Part shown: positions 11,601-26,600 of the stretch, piece by piece
Layout of the letters: each line of letters starts with the position of its first letter
Position numbering within the stretch: the first letter of the stretch is position 1
Assembly: GCF_037042905.1 (NCBI RefSeq)
Contig: NC_087257.1
Coordinates: 28,271,501 to 28,335,500 of the forward strand
DNA length: 64,000 bases
Reading direction: 5' to 3'
Origin: Lytechinus pictus
Taxonomy: Eukaryota; Echinodermata; Echinoidea; Temnopleuroida; Toxopneustidae
The notes under the pieces: generated by a model
Database searches by the model: none
What the model was told of the DNA's origin: nothing
Seen by the model: the letters and a program-made list of their open reading frames with translations, nothing else
Position numbers and translations under genes: made by a program

Positions 11601-14600
11601 TCATATGATTAGAATGAGCAAAAAGAGATGTTTTGGGGTATATTTTCAGCGTCCAAAAGGGGAGAGTTGTTCATCTGTGACATCATTGATCTTGGTCGCA
11701 TTGCCAATGGGAGGATCTCCATAGCATTAGTGATCTCGACATTCAAATGCTCATAACTCTTCTATTGCTAGTCCTATTTTACTCAAACTTTTGTTGATCT
11801 TATTCTTTGATTTTTCTGCTTTCACAAAAGCTAACTTGCTCCAAGAGTTTCATTCTCCTTTAAGCCCTTATAACACTATACAATTTGCTCAGTCAACTGT
11901 GACTACATATGTATTATATCAGGCTCTCAGCTGAGAAGTACGCATCCCAACCTCAATGGTATAGTTCTACTTCCAATTTTTTTTGTTTATTTTTGTTTCT
12001 TACAGGCCTGTTATGCTGCTCAAGCTATTGGATATCTGACAGGAAGGTAAGTTGAATGAATCATAGTTCATTTTGTTTCCTTTAAATATCTTAATGTGAA
12101 CTTTGAAGGTCATTGATACGGATCATGGTCTTGTACTACTAAGTATAATAATAATATGCAACATATATATAGCGCTTAATACAAATGTTTCTAAGTGCTG
12201 CATACTATTACCCCAGCTTTAGTATGGCTACCCTGATCTGGTGCACGAGCATTCAAGGAATTCCTTGAATTAATAGACCCTTTCATTAAATACTGGAAAT
12301 ATTATTAAAATCCTTTAAAACCCCTTTTAAATTATCATCATTACATGTAAATATGATATCTGACCCCTGTCTTACAAGGAGTTACAATTGATCTGATCAA
12401 TCACAACTATGGAAAGCCAGCAACATCAACATGTAAAATGCATGTTTGTTTAAAATATTTGTTAGATGTGATGTATAATCAAACATTCATCGTTTTCTTG
12501 AAAATTCAAGTGTGCACTTCTTTGTTTACAAAGGACATCATGCAAATTTCCTAGAGATAAAATTGTGACATTGTTGGATTTCCATATAGTTTAAGTTGAT
12601 CAGATTAATTGTATCTCTTTATAAGACTGCCCAGATAACATAAATAACTAGCTAATTTTTATGCAAATGTTAATTTTGAATCAATTTCAGTATGTATATT
12701 TTACCAATATTAAGATATTTTAATTCATTGTCAATTTCAAAGAAAAACAAGAGTGGAAAGACAAATTGAAATTTTCTGTTACTCTTTTTTTTCTTAGACC
12801 AGGAGTTGTGTTAGTTGTATCTGGACCTGGGATGCTTCACACTCTTGGTGGATTGGCTAATGCAACTATCAATGCTTGGTGAGTTTAGTGCCTGTGTGTG
12901 TACAAGATATGAATAAAAAAGGGGAAAATCCCTTCCAAAAGGAGAGACCTAACAATGACAATAATAGAAATTTTAAAGTAAGGTATCTTTGTATGAAATA
13001 CCTCCTATTAATGTTACGTCGATTGCAGTACATGAACGCAGGTCAGAACCAAAACAGGGGAGCCTAGGTATATTTTTCTAGTATCTGACTAAGCCATGGA
13101 CTATTAGTATTCCTTTAGTAGATTAGTGCTTGGCAAGATGTAGATGACAGTTTCAAATCCCCAATTCTCCTTGGACACTTATCATAAATATGCAGAAACT
13201 GAACATCAGAAAACTAGACAAAAATCGTTTCCTGAAAAAAAAATCTGGCCATTCTGGCTTGAAAAGTGTTTTTATATTTATAACAAAATAAGAAATAAAA
13301 TATGCAGATGTTTTTTTCATTCTCACTTGGCACCAAAACTAACATTCATGTAAAATCTCAAAATTTATGCAAGAAAACACAGTTTGATTGGATATCCTCT
13401 ACACAACCGTGTTAGAGTACACACATTCATATAATCTAGTAATGAATCGGAATGGTGACATATACTTACGGAGGAATAAAAAAAAAGGAAATTAAGTTTT
13501 ACTTTGCACCCTTCTTAAATGCAGGCCTGTCATTGTAATAGGAGGATCAAGTGATGAAGACCAAGAAGGAACAGGTGCATTTCAGGAATGGCCTCAGGTA
13601 AATGATTCTATGGCCCGTATTCTAAAGTCAGGTTTAACTTAGACCATGGTCTAAACTCCGTGCTAAAATTATGGGAAGCCAAAAGTGTCAAAATTGTTTA
13701 AGTTGTATGTGTCTTATGTTTATTGTGCTCTTTCCTGATTCATCAATGGTGAAGACAATCTATTTATACTTCCTAGACAATTATGAATGATTTGAGAGCC
13801 AAATGAGCTGAAATATAATATCTCTACCATTAGTGATTTATGTAACAATTGGCTATCCATACTTAAACCACAACTCTAAACCTGAGTTTAAGTTAAACCC
13901 GACTTCAGAATACGAGCCTATGTCACTGGTGGACTGAGGGTGGGGGTTGAGTTGCGATCCCCATTTTCTTACTAAGCCCAGGTTACGGTATCATTTACCA
14001 AATAACACTAACTTGCCTCTCCACCCTCCTTTTATTTCGAGTATAAGGGGTGGGCATAGATGTCAAAGCCCCCTCCTTTGGCCAGGTTTTTAATAGAACA
14101 TGGAGATATTCTATCAGGTTAATCAGCATCCACATCTGATATAAGAAGTGCAATATTGCCCATATTTGATGATTTTTTTTTGTATTCATTTGTTCATTTT
14201 ATAGGTTGAAAGTGCAAGGTTGTATACCAAGTTTTCTGCAAGACCACCATCAATAGAGCATATTCCATTCTTCGTAGAAAAGGTGAGGTTTCAGAAGAAA
14301 CTGCTTTAGGTATTCTTTTTTTTAACATTCATGAGCTATAGATTTGTCCAAAATATTGAAAATGGAATAAACATGTGGGTATTATGCTGAGTTAACAATC
14401 TGGAAGTGCCTTGTTGCCATATTTCCAAGAAATATTGGTAGATTTGTAGATTAAGAAAATCTAGGCTAATAATTGAATTCTGAACCAAATATATATCCAA
14501 TGATCAAGGGCTTGCTACCTAAGACTGTATGAGAGAGAACAAGAAATAACAGGTCTATGAAATATGACTTTGACCTTTGACATTTCTTTGTCATCTTTGG

Positions 14601-17600
14601 GAGTGTTTTCATTAAGTATCTTGACTGATTTTCAATGACTAAATTGTTCTGAGCCATTCGAATGCAAAGTTTACTGTAGCTTATGACAGTTAATCGTACA
14701 AATCAGTGACAATGGCCCGTATCGGGCGCGTGGATAACAAATGTCCAATGCTGGTGCGCGCTTTTGTCACAGTGCGCCAAATTGACACCTGTTACCATGG
14801 TTAGATACGCTATTTATTCATGAGTGGACTCATTAATTCAAAACAGTGGACTCATGAATAAAGAAGCGTGGATATCCACGGCAACAGGCGTCAATTTGGC
14901 ACACTGTGACAAAAGCGTGCATCAGCGCTTTTTTTTTTAAATATACGCGTATAATAAGCATAATTTATACAGGAAATCTGCATAAACCATGGACTCAACC
15001 GTTGGTTTTCAAAACCACCTTTGTGAATTCAGGCCAATATGTTTTGTGAAATACTCCCTTGATCTTACAGGCGGTTCGTATCAGCACCCACGGAAGACCA
15101 GGAGCATGCTATCTTGATATCAATGGTGATATGGTGAATAGAACGGTGGAAGAGAGTAACGTCAGGTTAGTTTTCTGTGAATCAGTCACAATTATGTTAT
15201 CTTGATATCAATGGTGATATGGTGAATAGAACGGTGGAAAAAGGTAATGTCAGGACAGGTTAGTTCTGTGAATCAGTCACAATTATTTTGATGTCAGAGC
15301 TATTTGAATTATTGCTGTGTTTATAGAATTATTTGAAAGATTTAAATAATCTTAACCAGGAGAAAACAAGAGAATACCACCATATGTATTGTAGACTACT
15401 TCATTTGGGGTACTCCAATAATGCTATGGGGCCCATAAGGGAAAGTGTGCAAAATATATGGTACACCAAAAAGGTCCACATCCTTAATGCTGTGTAACAT
15501 TTTTTTATGGCAAGTAAATATTTTGTAGTCAGTAACATTCTGTGATGTAAAAAAAAAAAGAGGTCATATAATGAGCTATGCTGCTCCACAAAATGTTTTT
15601 TAAATGATGGCCACTATCTCTTGTTTTTTGTAATGTTGAGCTTGGCCGGAGAATCTCTCACTGGTACTTCAAGTTTGCTTTACCCCTCAAAGAAATCTGT
15701 ATTACCGGTATTTCCAGTGCTTTTCCTAATGTCTGGGGTCTGCAAAGAATAATCCACTGTCCATGAAAGCTAATGCCTATTTTGATTTGAATCATATGTT
15801 TTGTGATTTCTCCAGGTTTTTCCCTAAAGTAGGACCTCCACCCAAGACATTTGCTGAGGCTTCACAAGTCACTAGAGCTCTGGAAGCTCTCTCACAGGCT
15901 AAGAATCCTTTGGTGATTGTAGGAAAAGGTATTAATAATAATAATAATATACAACATTCATAAAGCGCTTTATACGAAAGTTTCTAAACGCTAAGAAAGA
16001 AGGAAAAAAAAAGAATGTAAGTACAAGATATATCAGTAAAAGAACAACAAAGAAACTGAAAGGGAAAACACCATTATGAAAAATTAATTATACATAGAAA
16101 TAAAGAGATAATTGGCCAATATACAACTTAAATGTTCCTCTTGAACCTTGTTCATTTTATTGTTTACAATCGGGTCCCCATAACACAAAAATAAGCAATT
16201 ATTTGCTAAATGAAATGGCCTATCAAGATCATCGTTGCATTCACATTTTGCTCAGTAGACTGATGAGGAACCAATCAGAATTGTTCTTTAAAATTAGCGA
16301 TTAATCGCTGATCTTTGTGTTGCGGGGCCCAGGCCTTAAATTTCAGTATTTTTAGGGCAAGGTCATCTTGCTAGATGAAACATTTTTATATTTCAGCAAA
16401 AATTGAAAAAATAGAATTGGCACAAAACCTGTAGGCCTATCCCAGGCCAATAGATAGGGACCTATGACCATGGCCTTGTCTTCGTTTAAGCCCTGCACTT
16501 ACATGTATAAAGTTTCCAGTGGAGTACAGCAATAAAAAAAGTACTTGTTTTCTTTTATATGCTGAATTGCTGATTAATAATAATGATAATAATAAATATA
16601 ATAATGCAGTAACTATATGTATATACTCTGAATTAAATGTTGGTGCAAGAATATTCAAATCTACTTTCCTAGAAAATAAATAATTTCCTTAACCCTAACT
16701 AGGCCGGGCTTTTTTGGCTGTTCTGTGGCCGGGGGGGGGGGGGTTGATTCAACCCCCCCCCTGAGATCTCGGCCGCCGATCGCGCAAGCGCCGCAAAAAT
16801 TTGCACGCTGGTAGTGTGCGATGTAATCTACAAGGCTGTATGGTAAAATTTTCCAAAATAATGAGATTTTATTTTATATGAATTAATTATGCTAATTTAT
16901 GCATAAATCATACTTTTTGCTCTAATTCACTAAATAAAGCTCCTAGAATGCTAATTTTTGGTTAAAATATTCTTTGTAGCATTCTTAACAATGGCAATTG
17001 AAAAAAATTTCGGTTTGGAAATCAATTTCTTATGTATTTTATTGTTTTATGAATTTCTTATGTATTTCCTTGTTTTTCAACCTTATGTTTTTCTTTGTTT
17101 TTTTTCACCAGATTTATTGCACAACCTTTTTGAAGCATAATTATGCTCAAACCAATCGCTTTCAGCTGTTTAAAGTAAAAATAATCATATCTTTATGAAT
17201 AAGATGAGAAAACTCAATTTGCATTGACTTTGTACACAAAAATCACGTTTTGGAACAATTTTTGGTCTGACATGCACTTACAAAATGTTGCGTAATTTCG
17301 GAACCGCGTACCCTGGCGTCGTAAATTTGGTCTCAAAAGATGCGCGAGACTTAAAAGTATAAACTCTGCGAGTGGCGCGGTCAAAAAATTTCGTGCGGCG
17401 GAATGATCGCAGAAAATGTTGAGGGGGGGGTTGATTCAACCCCCCCCCCCGGCCATTTTAGGGTTAAGCTCTTCAAAATTTGATTCAAGTTAGTTTGGGA
17501 TTTGCAAGATGTATAAAAGCATGTAAAACAAATGAATGTATATTTCAGGAGCAGCATATGCCTGTGCAGAGGAAGAGGTGCGAGCTTTCTTGGAGCAAAC

Positions 17601-17684
17601 CGGTCTTCCATTCCTCCCTACACCCATGGGTAAAGGTGTTATGCCTGATGATCATAAGCAGTGTGTTATAGCAGCTCGCTCAAG
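8670..17684 (+). CDS. HACL1: HACL1 coding exons 1-9 (N-terminal part)
   Basis: Exon spans read from splice sites and protein continuity: 8670-8726, 10556-10660, 12006-12046, 12798-12878, 13525-13597, 14205-14282, 15071-15165, 15816-15928, 17549-17684. All introns are GT/AG and phases agree. Exon 2 carries the catalytic glutamate. Exons 3-6 give the [16 protein letters not shown] and [17 protein letters not shown] region. Exons 7-9 lead into the central domain (LVIVGKG then FLPTPMGKG). Exons 2 and 7 are each followed by a partial duplicate of their own 3' end in the next intron. The introns are filled with MITEs and SINE fragments; intron 4 (12879-13524) shows nothing recognisable. Confidence 0.93.
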
Positions 17685-20600
17685 GTAAGTCCATGCTCTT
17701 AATTTTTGAACACCAAGAACGATTTATTTGACTGATAATGATGATAATGAATGTCCCCACTTGTGTAGGATTTGCATGAGATCAGCAATTTGTATGGAAG
17801 CGAAACATGGTCTTTAATTGAAAATGAGATGGGGAATTTGAGGACTGAGAGAGCAATGGTGAGAGTGATGTGTAATGTGGGGCTGATGGATATGAAGAAG
17901 ACTGAGGTTTTGATGCAGATGGGCAATTCCATAAAATGATCAACCTGTTTGTACGTCCGACACCCATTTTTCTCAAGTCTTACTTCACTTCATAAACTGA
18001 CCAAGTCATGGTCAATTAGAGAACATTACAGACTGTCGAAAGAACAAAAGATCAGAGACAAAAAATTTCATGAAGGTCCCACATATTGGGGGTCGGACGT
18101 ACATATTTAATGAAATTGCCCAGATGTTGGGTTTGGGAGAGATGATGGATCAAATGACAAAGATGAACAGAGTATGTATGTATGGGCATGTGTAGAGGGG
18201 GATGTTGATCATATTTTGAGAAGAGTACTTGAGTTTGAGGTGGCTGGTCAGATGAAAAGGGGGCGTCTCTAATGAGAGAAGGCTGGATTGACTCAGCGAG
18301 TGAGTTCTGGAGCAGGAGAGAGTCGTCTCTCTTGCTCCTGCTATACAGCTCTACACACAGAGACTCGGCCAGACTTCTCTAAACTACTCAAGGCTCTTTC
18401 ATCTCTCCAACTTCTCAAGCCTCTCATCTTGCGAACTTCCTAAGCTTCTCTTCTCTGTAGATTAAAGTCCATTTAGTCACTTTAGGACTTCAATCCTCTC
18501 TAAAAGATACTATTCTCTAACCTCCACTTTCTCACCTCTCCATTTCACTTCTACATCTCCACTTTTCTTAATCCTTTCTAGGACTTATACATAATGTACC
18601 ATAAACCACTTCCACAAATTTAAGAAAGGTTCAAAATTTGAATAAAAGGAGAAAAATCCAACAAGCAAAACACTGAAAATTTCATCAAAATCGGATGTAA
18701 AATAAGAAAGTTATGACATTTTAAACTATTGCTTAATTTCACAAACACAGATATATACACATCCTGGACGGTATGCAAATTGGCAGACTGATGACGTCAC
18801 CCACTCACTATTTCTTTTGTATTTTATTATATGAAATATGAAAGATTCTAATTTTCTCCCCATTGTCATGTGAAACAAAATTTTATTACACCCAGAACAT
18901 GTGGAATTACCATTATTTTAACAGTTTATGGTTAAGTCAAGTTGGTCCTTATTGTCAAATCTGTAAAAATTGAAATATTGTATAATTCAAACAATAAAAA
19001 ACAAAAGAAATAGTGAGTGGATGACGTCATCAGTCTTCTCATTTGCATACCAACCAGGATGTGCATATAACTGTTTTGTGAAATTAAGCGAAACTTTAAA
19101 ATGTCATAACTTTCTTATTTTACATCAGATTTTGATGAAATTTTGGTGTTATGCTTGTTGGATTTTTCTCTTTTTATTCAATCAACTTTTTATTGGGGTG
19201 GACTTGTCCTTTAAGAAAGGTTCAAATTTAAACCCTCATTAATGTAAAGGATGCAAATTTGCCCTTCTTAGGGTATAAATGTGCATGATATCAGTCACAA
19301 AAAAAAGTAGATTTTTTCTCAACAGGATAAAAAACAAACAATAAATTTCTTTAAACTGCTTTAGTTTATGAGTGTATTTTTTATTTTTACTATTTTTAGA
19401 GCAAAGAAAATGATTCGTCTGGCATATTGATTCTGATAAAAAAATGATACATGTAAGTAAAGAAAAAAATGAGTTTCTCATCACTTTCATCTAATAAAGG
19501 GATATCATAGAAAGAGGCACAACTTGCAAATTGACTGTGCTTATTGTGTAGTATCTGCAAATCTTCCCTTCTCCATAAATAAAAACAAATCATAAAGAAC
19601 AGTTGGATAAAAAACATTGAAGTTACATATGAAAATATAGCGTAGGATACTGAGTCTATCTGATGCTGTGGCAGAGTTGAATAATCCATAAGTCTGGAGG
19701 ACAGGCTATAGAACAAACATATATATATATGGCACAAATATTCACTAATGAATGATACGCGCCGTATAAGCTAAAACAACAACAACAACAACATATCTGA
19801 TGAGAAAACTCTTGTAATTTGTTGTTGGATAAATGAACTTGACTTTGAATGGATTTTTGCTTTGTGAGTATCCACATGTCTACTGAGGCAGACCTGGGCC
19901 CCTTCTTACAAAGAGTTACGATTGATCCAATCAAACCTAACTCTATGGAAATCCATCCATACCATAATTTTTTCTACAAGAAATTTGCATAATCTCCTTA
20001 GTAAACAAAGAAAATCACACTGAATCTTAAAAAAAATTGCCAGAGTTTTGATTTTATGCAGCAGGCACCAGGAGCTCTTTTTTCAGAGATGGAGCTTAGC
20101 AAGTCAAAAAGAATATTTCATAAATTGTTAGAAGATCTTTGAAACCTATTTTGTTACCTAAGAGAAATACATTGTATCTGAGTTGTATTAAGCTTCAAGC
20201 ATCAGTAGGAATAAACTTGGATTTGGAGCTTCATGTTATCAGTGCTGCATTATGAATATTTTTGTTAATTCTAGAATGAACTGACAATAAATATATTCAC
20301 TTTTGTAATGGTCCATGATTAACAGTCTGGAAAGTAGAAAGATTTCAAATGATACATAATAATAAGACTCAATATGACTGAAATACTTTGACCTGTAATC
20401 TGGACTTTAGTTTTTAGCTTGAATGGTCTAAAATTGCCGCCACTAATTTGCTATTCAAAGACAGAAATGCCAACCTTTGAAAATTATTTTGCATCAGTTG
20501 ACATGTTTAAGAAATATTTTAAAAATCACTATTTTAACATAAAAATGTCATTAAAAAATCTAAAATATGCATCTCATGCATGTTTTTAAAAAATAATAAA

Positions 20601-23600
20601 AGATTTAACATATTTCATGATGATTCAGCTGGTGATGGTAAGCAAGAGAGGTGGGGCTACTTTTCCGAAACCTTACAATAGATTTGAGAGGGTTGGCATC
20701 TCTGCAAATATTGCAGTACTCAGTTAATGATTGACTCAGTTACATACAATTTGTACATATAGTTTCTTGCTGTAATTTAGAAGAATTCAACCTGATGTCT
20801 CCTTTAACTGAAACATTATTCAAAAGTATCTGAGTCAGTGATTATTTGTGGTGAGCTCTCCTCTTCAAACTTGTGTGCGTTGAATCTAGCTTTTTTCTTC
20901 CTTTCATTACGTGCCCTCTCATTGATGGCATTCCTTACAATACGAGAAAGCAAAGCTTCATCACTGAATGGAAAGCGTTTCTTCACCTCTCCTCCGATCA
21001 TCTCCACAACGTCCGGATTCAGTTGCTTGAAGACCTCTCCATCCATGCGGAATCCTCCACCTCTTGTGTTGCCCTCCAACATCTCCCTTGATGTGAAGCA
21101 CTTCCCGGCCAAGCGATAAGCGAAGCTGGTAGCATTGTTCGTCTTGTACAGAATATCTTCAAGCTCAGTAACGGGCATCATCACCTTAAGACTGTAGTTT
21201 CCGATCTCGACATTATCACCACGTCGCCAGTTTTTAAATATCTGGTCAAGATACTGCTTCTTGTTGTCTAGGACTGACTGTTCAAATTGATTGTTCTTGT
21301 CTTCTGCTGTTATCTTCTCAATATACTGCCCTTTGTTGTCTAAAACTGTCCCTTCAAGATACCGGGGTTTGTCTCCAGCTGTTGAAGGTGCACCCGGGTC
21401 TTCCTCCCATCCTTGCTCCTGTTCTGGGGACAGTTTGACCACCGAGTACAAACCCTCCTCAAATGACTCACTACCTTGTGAAGGTACAGGTGAACTTCTT
21501 GCATGGATCTCAGATTTAATGTTCATCACTTTGCCACCAGTTCCTGCAGCAGTGGACCGAACAGATGATATGACTGGCCCTGATTCTGTTGACTCCTCCT
21601 CCCGATTTTGGACATGAACTACAGACGATGTTGAAGATGACTCTCCCATGTATGTGACTTCTCGTTTCCTGAACACCCCATCAAGGAGATTCATCATCTG
21701 GATTTGTCGTTGCTTTATGTGAGCAAGCTCCTTGGACTGCCTTGCGACCTCATTACTTAGCGCATGCACAGTTGAATTGACACTTCGAAGCAGGCTCATC
21801 TCCTGTTTGCAATGAAAATAGCACAATGACCATTAATTAAAGGTCAAGTCCACCCCAGAAAAATTTTGATTTGAATAAATAGAGAAAAATCAAACAAGCA
21901 TTATGCTGAAAATTTCATCAAAATCGGATGTAAAATAAGAAAGTTATGATATTTCAAACTTTCGCTTATTTTTCACAAAACAGTGATATGCACGATTCAG
22001 TGACATGCAAATGAGACAGTTGATGATGTCCCTCACTCACTATTTCTTTTGTTTTTTTATTGTTTGAATTATACAATATTTCATTTTTTACAGATTTGAC
22101 AAGAAGGACCAACTTGATTGAACCATATAGTATTAAACAATGCCAGTTGCACATGTTCAGGAAGGAATTAATCGTTGTTTCACACGACAACAGGGAGAAA
22201 ATTGGAATATTTCATATTTCATATAATAAAATACAAAAGAAATAGTGAGTGAGTGATGTCATCAGACTCCTCATTTGCATACCGACAAGGATGTGAATAT
22301 AACTGTTTTGTGAAATTCAGCGAACTTTAAAATGTCATAACCTTCTTATTTTACATCCGATTTTGATGAAATTTTCAGTGGTATGCTTGTTGGATTTTTC
22401 TCTTTTTATTCAAATCAACTTTTTGTTGGGGTGGACTTGTCCTTTGATCACATTCATTGGCCCGTATTCTGATCTCGGGTTTATTTTTATACACCATGGT
22501 CTAACTCTGTGCTAAAATTATGGAAAGCTAAAAGCATCATAATTTTATTTACATGATATGCTCATTTTTACTGTGATCTTTTCCAATCCTTTAGTGGTGA
22601 GGACATCTATCTTATTTATCCTTCCAGAGCAGAGTCAAATGAGCTGATACAATTACATTGAACCTCTACTGTGAAAGATTTAGGTCACAATTGGCTATCC
22701 ATAGTTTGAGTCATAATTTCAGTTATGTTGTGGGGCACTAATATGGGATGCTATAAACTATTCACAAACAATTTTTTTTTTGGGGGGGGGAGGGGGGGGG
22801 GGCACAAATACAGGATTTTTCCACACTATTCAATGAAAAAGGAATGAAAACAGAATTTGTAAAACATTTAATTTGTAGGGAGAGGCCCAGTGGCAACTGC
22901 TCCTTGTTAGTGAATTACCATATTGCACCTTATGATTTTTTAAAGACAATTTGTAACCTGATCCTCCCTTAATGTTCTCTTAAAAAAAAACCTACTAGTT
23001 TGTCTTTCTCATCTTTCGAGTTATCTTGCTCGTCAGACATCTTTCTCCTTTTGTTCTGAAATGGACTCTGCAAAGAAATAGTGATGAAAATGTTACCCTT
23101 GAATATTTATACATTTTAATATGGATGAGAAACTGTATTCCTATCTTGCAGTTTAACCTCAATTTGAATTCAAACCTACTAGCTGTTTTATGGTACCCGC
23201 AAACATAGTTGAAAATATTAAGTTATATCCCAGTAATTGTCTGAAATATGAGTTCTAATGATACTACATAAAGAGTATCATAAGTCATAACTGATTTAAA
23301 GAGAAGTTTGCAGAAAATATATTTCTGAACATACAGGCCTACACTTAGTACATGTATGTGAGTTCGGTTAAATTGTTTGTTTTTCTTGAATCTTGCATGT
23401 GAGTTATGCATTTGCTGTTGATTTAAAACCACAGATTTAAACGGCCTCTATAAATCGCAACCTATGTGATGATGCACTATGGTTTGAATTTTCATTCTTG
23501 ACATGGAAAAAAACTTAATTATCAATCTTTGTCAAACTCCTAGATATCAGTAATTCAAATGCAAAACAAATTGTGACCACAATAGCCCCGTATCATATGT

Positions 23601-26600
23601 TGTAGATCTTTTGAATAAAACAATGCCCAATCAAGGAGCCCATTACTCTTTTGAAAGTTATATCACAAATACTTGCAATATCAATTGTTAAGCATCAATG
23701 AGGAATGCAACACTTTAATTCAATATCTGTACTATAGGCCTACATGCATTTTTAATGATCATTCAAAACTTGCATTGTTTTTATCATTCATATTTTACCA
23801 CTTATCTTTTTGTTGCCTGTAAAATTACTCTTGCCTTATTAAGTACTCATTTCCTATCTCGTGTACAAATGTCGCTGTTTAATGTTTGAAATATGTAATG
23901 AGTCTATTTTTTGTTTGTACTTTGTATACACGACCAGTTCAGCCATTTGGCTGCGACTCATGTTTTTAATAATAATATAGGATTTGTATAGCGCACGTAT
24001 CCACCTTGCTAGGTGCTCAAGGCGCTCCTGTATTACCCTGGCTAAGCTAGTCTGGTGCACACAGCACATTTTGGATAAATGAAACACGCCATGGCTTGGC
24101 ATCGAACCTACGTCCTTCAGATTGAAAGACGGGAGTCTTAACCACTAGACCACGACGCCCCCACCCCTGGATTGATTGAGTCCCTGATTATCATTACATG
24201 TATACATGTAATTACATACCGTTTCTTCTGGCAGTTTGGTTTTGAATTGAGCTGCAATCAGACTAGAGACCATCTCCTGACCCATGACAATGCCTTGTCT
24301 GATGGGAGGTCCTTCATTCTTGGCACCAGCCGTCCCACTTCCGTTAGAGCCACCTAAATCTATCACCTAATATATGGTGATTAAAAGAGACAATGGAACA
24401 TTATGGTATCATAAAAAAATTAGAAGATTGAAAGGAAATAATATTAATTGTGGAATTAGATGTTGGCCGATAATTAAATGATTGATGATTCCACTGATTG
24501 AATAAAAAGAGAAAAGTCAAACAAGCATAAAACTAAAAATTGAAATATTGTATAATACAAACAATACAAAACAAAACAAATAGTGAGTGGGGGACATCAT
24601 CGACTCCCTCATTTGCATATCACTGAGTTGTGTTTTGTGAAAAATAAGTGAAACTTTAATATGTCATAACTTTCTTATTTTACACCCGATTTTGATGAAA
24701 TTTTCAGTTTTATGCTTGTTTGACTTCTCGTTTTTTGTTGGGGTGGACTTGACCTTGAAAAGGTCAATGATGCCGTGGCAAGATTGAATGAGAAAGTAAG
24801 CAGAAATGTAAAAAGAATTTTTGTCAACTTTAATTTGAAAAGAAATCGGAATTTTCTCACTTCATGAGTTGGGTATTATTCGTCGATGCTAAGAAAACAT
24901 GGGTAAAAAATTGTGCATTGTTGAAAAGAAGATGTTAGATTTTGCTTGATATTTGTACACATCGTTTGTATCAAAATGATTTATTTTTAAGAAAGAAAAA
25001 AATAATTACCGTAACTGTGTCTCCTGTGTTAATGTCTTCTTGTTGAATCTGATGTCGGCAAACCAACTGGCAGCTTCCATCAAAGGGAGACTGATTACCT
25101 TGATATAGGACACACACTGGTTGAAAACCCGACTTGAACATTTCGGGATTATGATGGAATGCATGTATCACAAGAATGTAGCCAATCTGAAATATCAATT
25201 TGAATATATAATTGTATATAGTTACACATATATAATTGAGATAATTAGGATATTTAAACCAAAATGAAAGGTGACTTCTATTACAAAATTAAAATAAATG
25301 ATTATACGGGCATTATGACGGGTAAAGGATGTTTTTGTAACTAATTGGGATGTCAGGCAAGCAGCTAAGAAGTACATGTATATTGGGTTGGATTGAATCA
25401 TATACTCTTTTTCCCTGTGGTGAAGAAAATCTTTGCAAATCTCATCTTCGAGTATAAACCTCCTAATTAAAAATACTCTGGGTGACAATCATCTCGGAGA
25501 AGAATCCATTGGGATTTGGGTTGTCATTTATATTTATCCCACACTGTTATCGAGAGTAAAAGTGTTTCTAAGTTGCTAATTTGTATTCGGTTTTGGCTAT
25601 TATCACCTAATTGTTTGTATATTTCATAATTTTATCGATTTGAAATAAAAAAAAATATTTGCCCTCGGCTCAATCAAGCACATTCGAAAGAAAACTGATG
25701 AGTTATACAAGTATAGATTGAAATAAAAAATTCCATCAGAATTTGGATAAAAAAATGAAGTTTTTATAGCCTTTTGAAGATTACATGGTTTTCAAATAAA
25801 CCGAGACTTTGTCCAAAAGAACGGAATTGGTGATGAATGCACGAGTCCACTTTAGGCCTATTTATTAAATTAAGGAATAATTATATGATTATTCCTTTCA
25901 ACCTTCTTGTTCCCCACATTCATTTAAAGTGGAAGTAATATTACTATCGGAATATGCCAGGAAAACTTTCTGTGTCATAATCTTTTCCTTTTCCACCACC
26001 ACCATCACCTCCATCATCATATCATCGTCATTAATAATACCTTGGTCACATTTGATCTACGGCGGCCGTACGGCGAGTCCAAAACAGCCGTTTTGTTAAT
26101 TTTAATTCAAACCACCTATATGCAGCTGGTACAAAAAATGTTAAAACGACTGTTTTCAACTCGCCGTACGGCCGCCGTAGATCAAATGTGACCAAGGTAT
26201 AATCACCATCATCATCACAATTTTCCCCACTTATCATCGTTTTTTCTTATTGATCATATATTATAAAAAGCGTTTGCTTTTATTAATTCGTTGTCACACA
26301 TTCTGCTCATTTAATATGATTATGTATCTAATATTTGTTTCGGTTTGTCATATTTTCAAGCATTTTTACTTTCAATGATAATCCATGTTCTACAAGTGAT
26401 TTTATGTTCAATGATATACATTTCTGATTTATTCATGTAAAATGTCTTATTTTTATGTAGAAGAAAAATAAATAAATGAAATAAAATGTAAAAGTATTGA
26501 GAACAATTCTGCATAGTGCATAGGTTAGATAGGCAACGCCTTTCTTGTTTTTCTTTAAACCTTATTCAAGCTTCTACACATGTATCCCATCATGAATGAA

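Noticed and set aside
23968-24162. Functional tRNA-Glu gene on the minus strand
   Set aside because: The same head-body-AAT-tail arrangement recurs at 58962 and 59302, so it is a SINE family.
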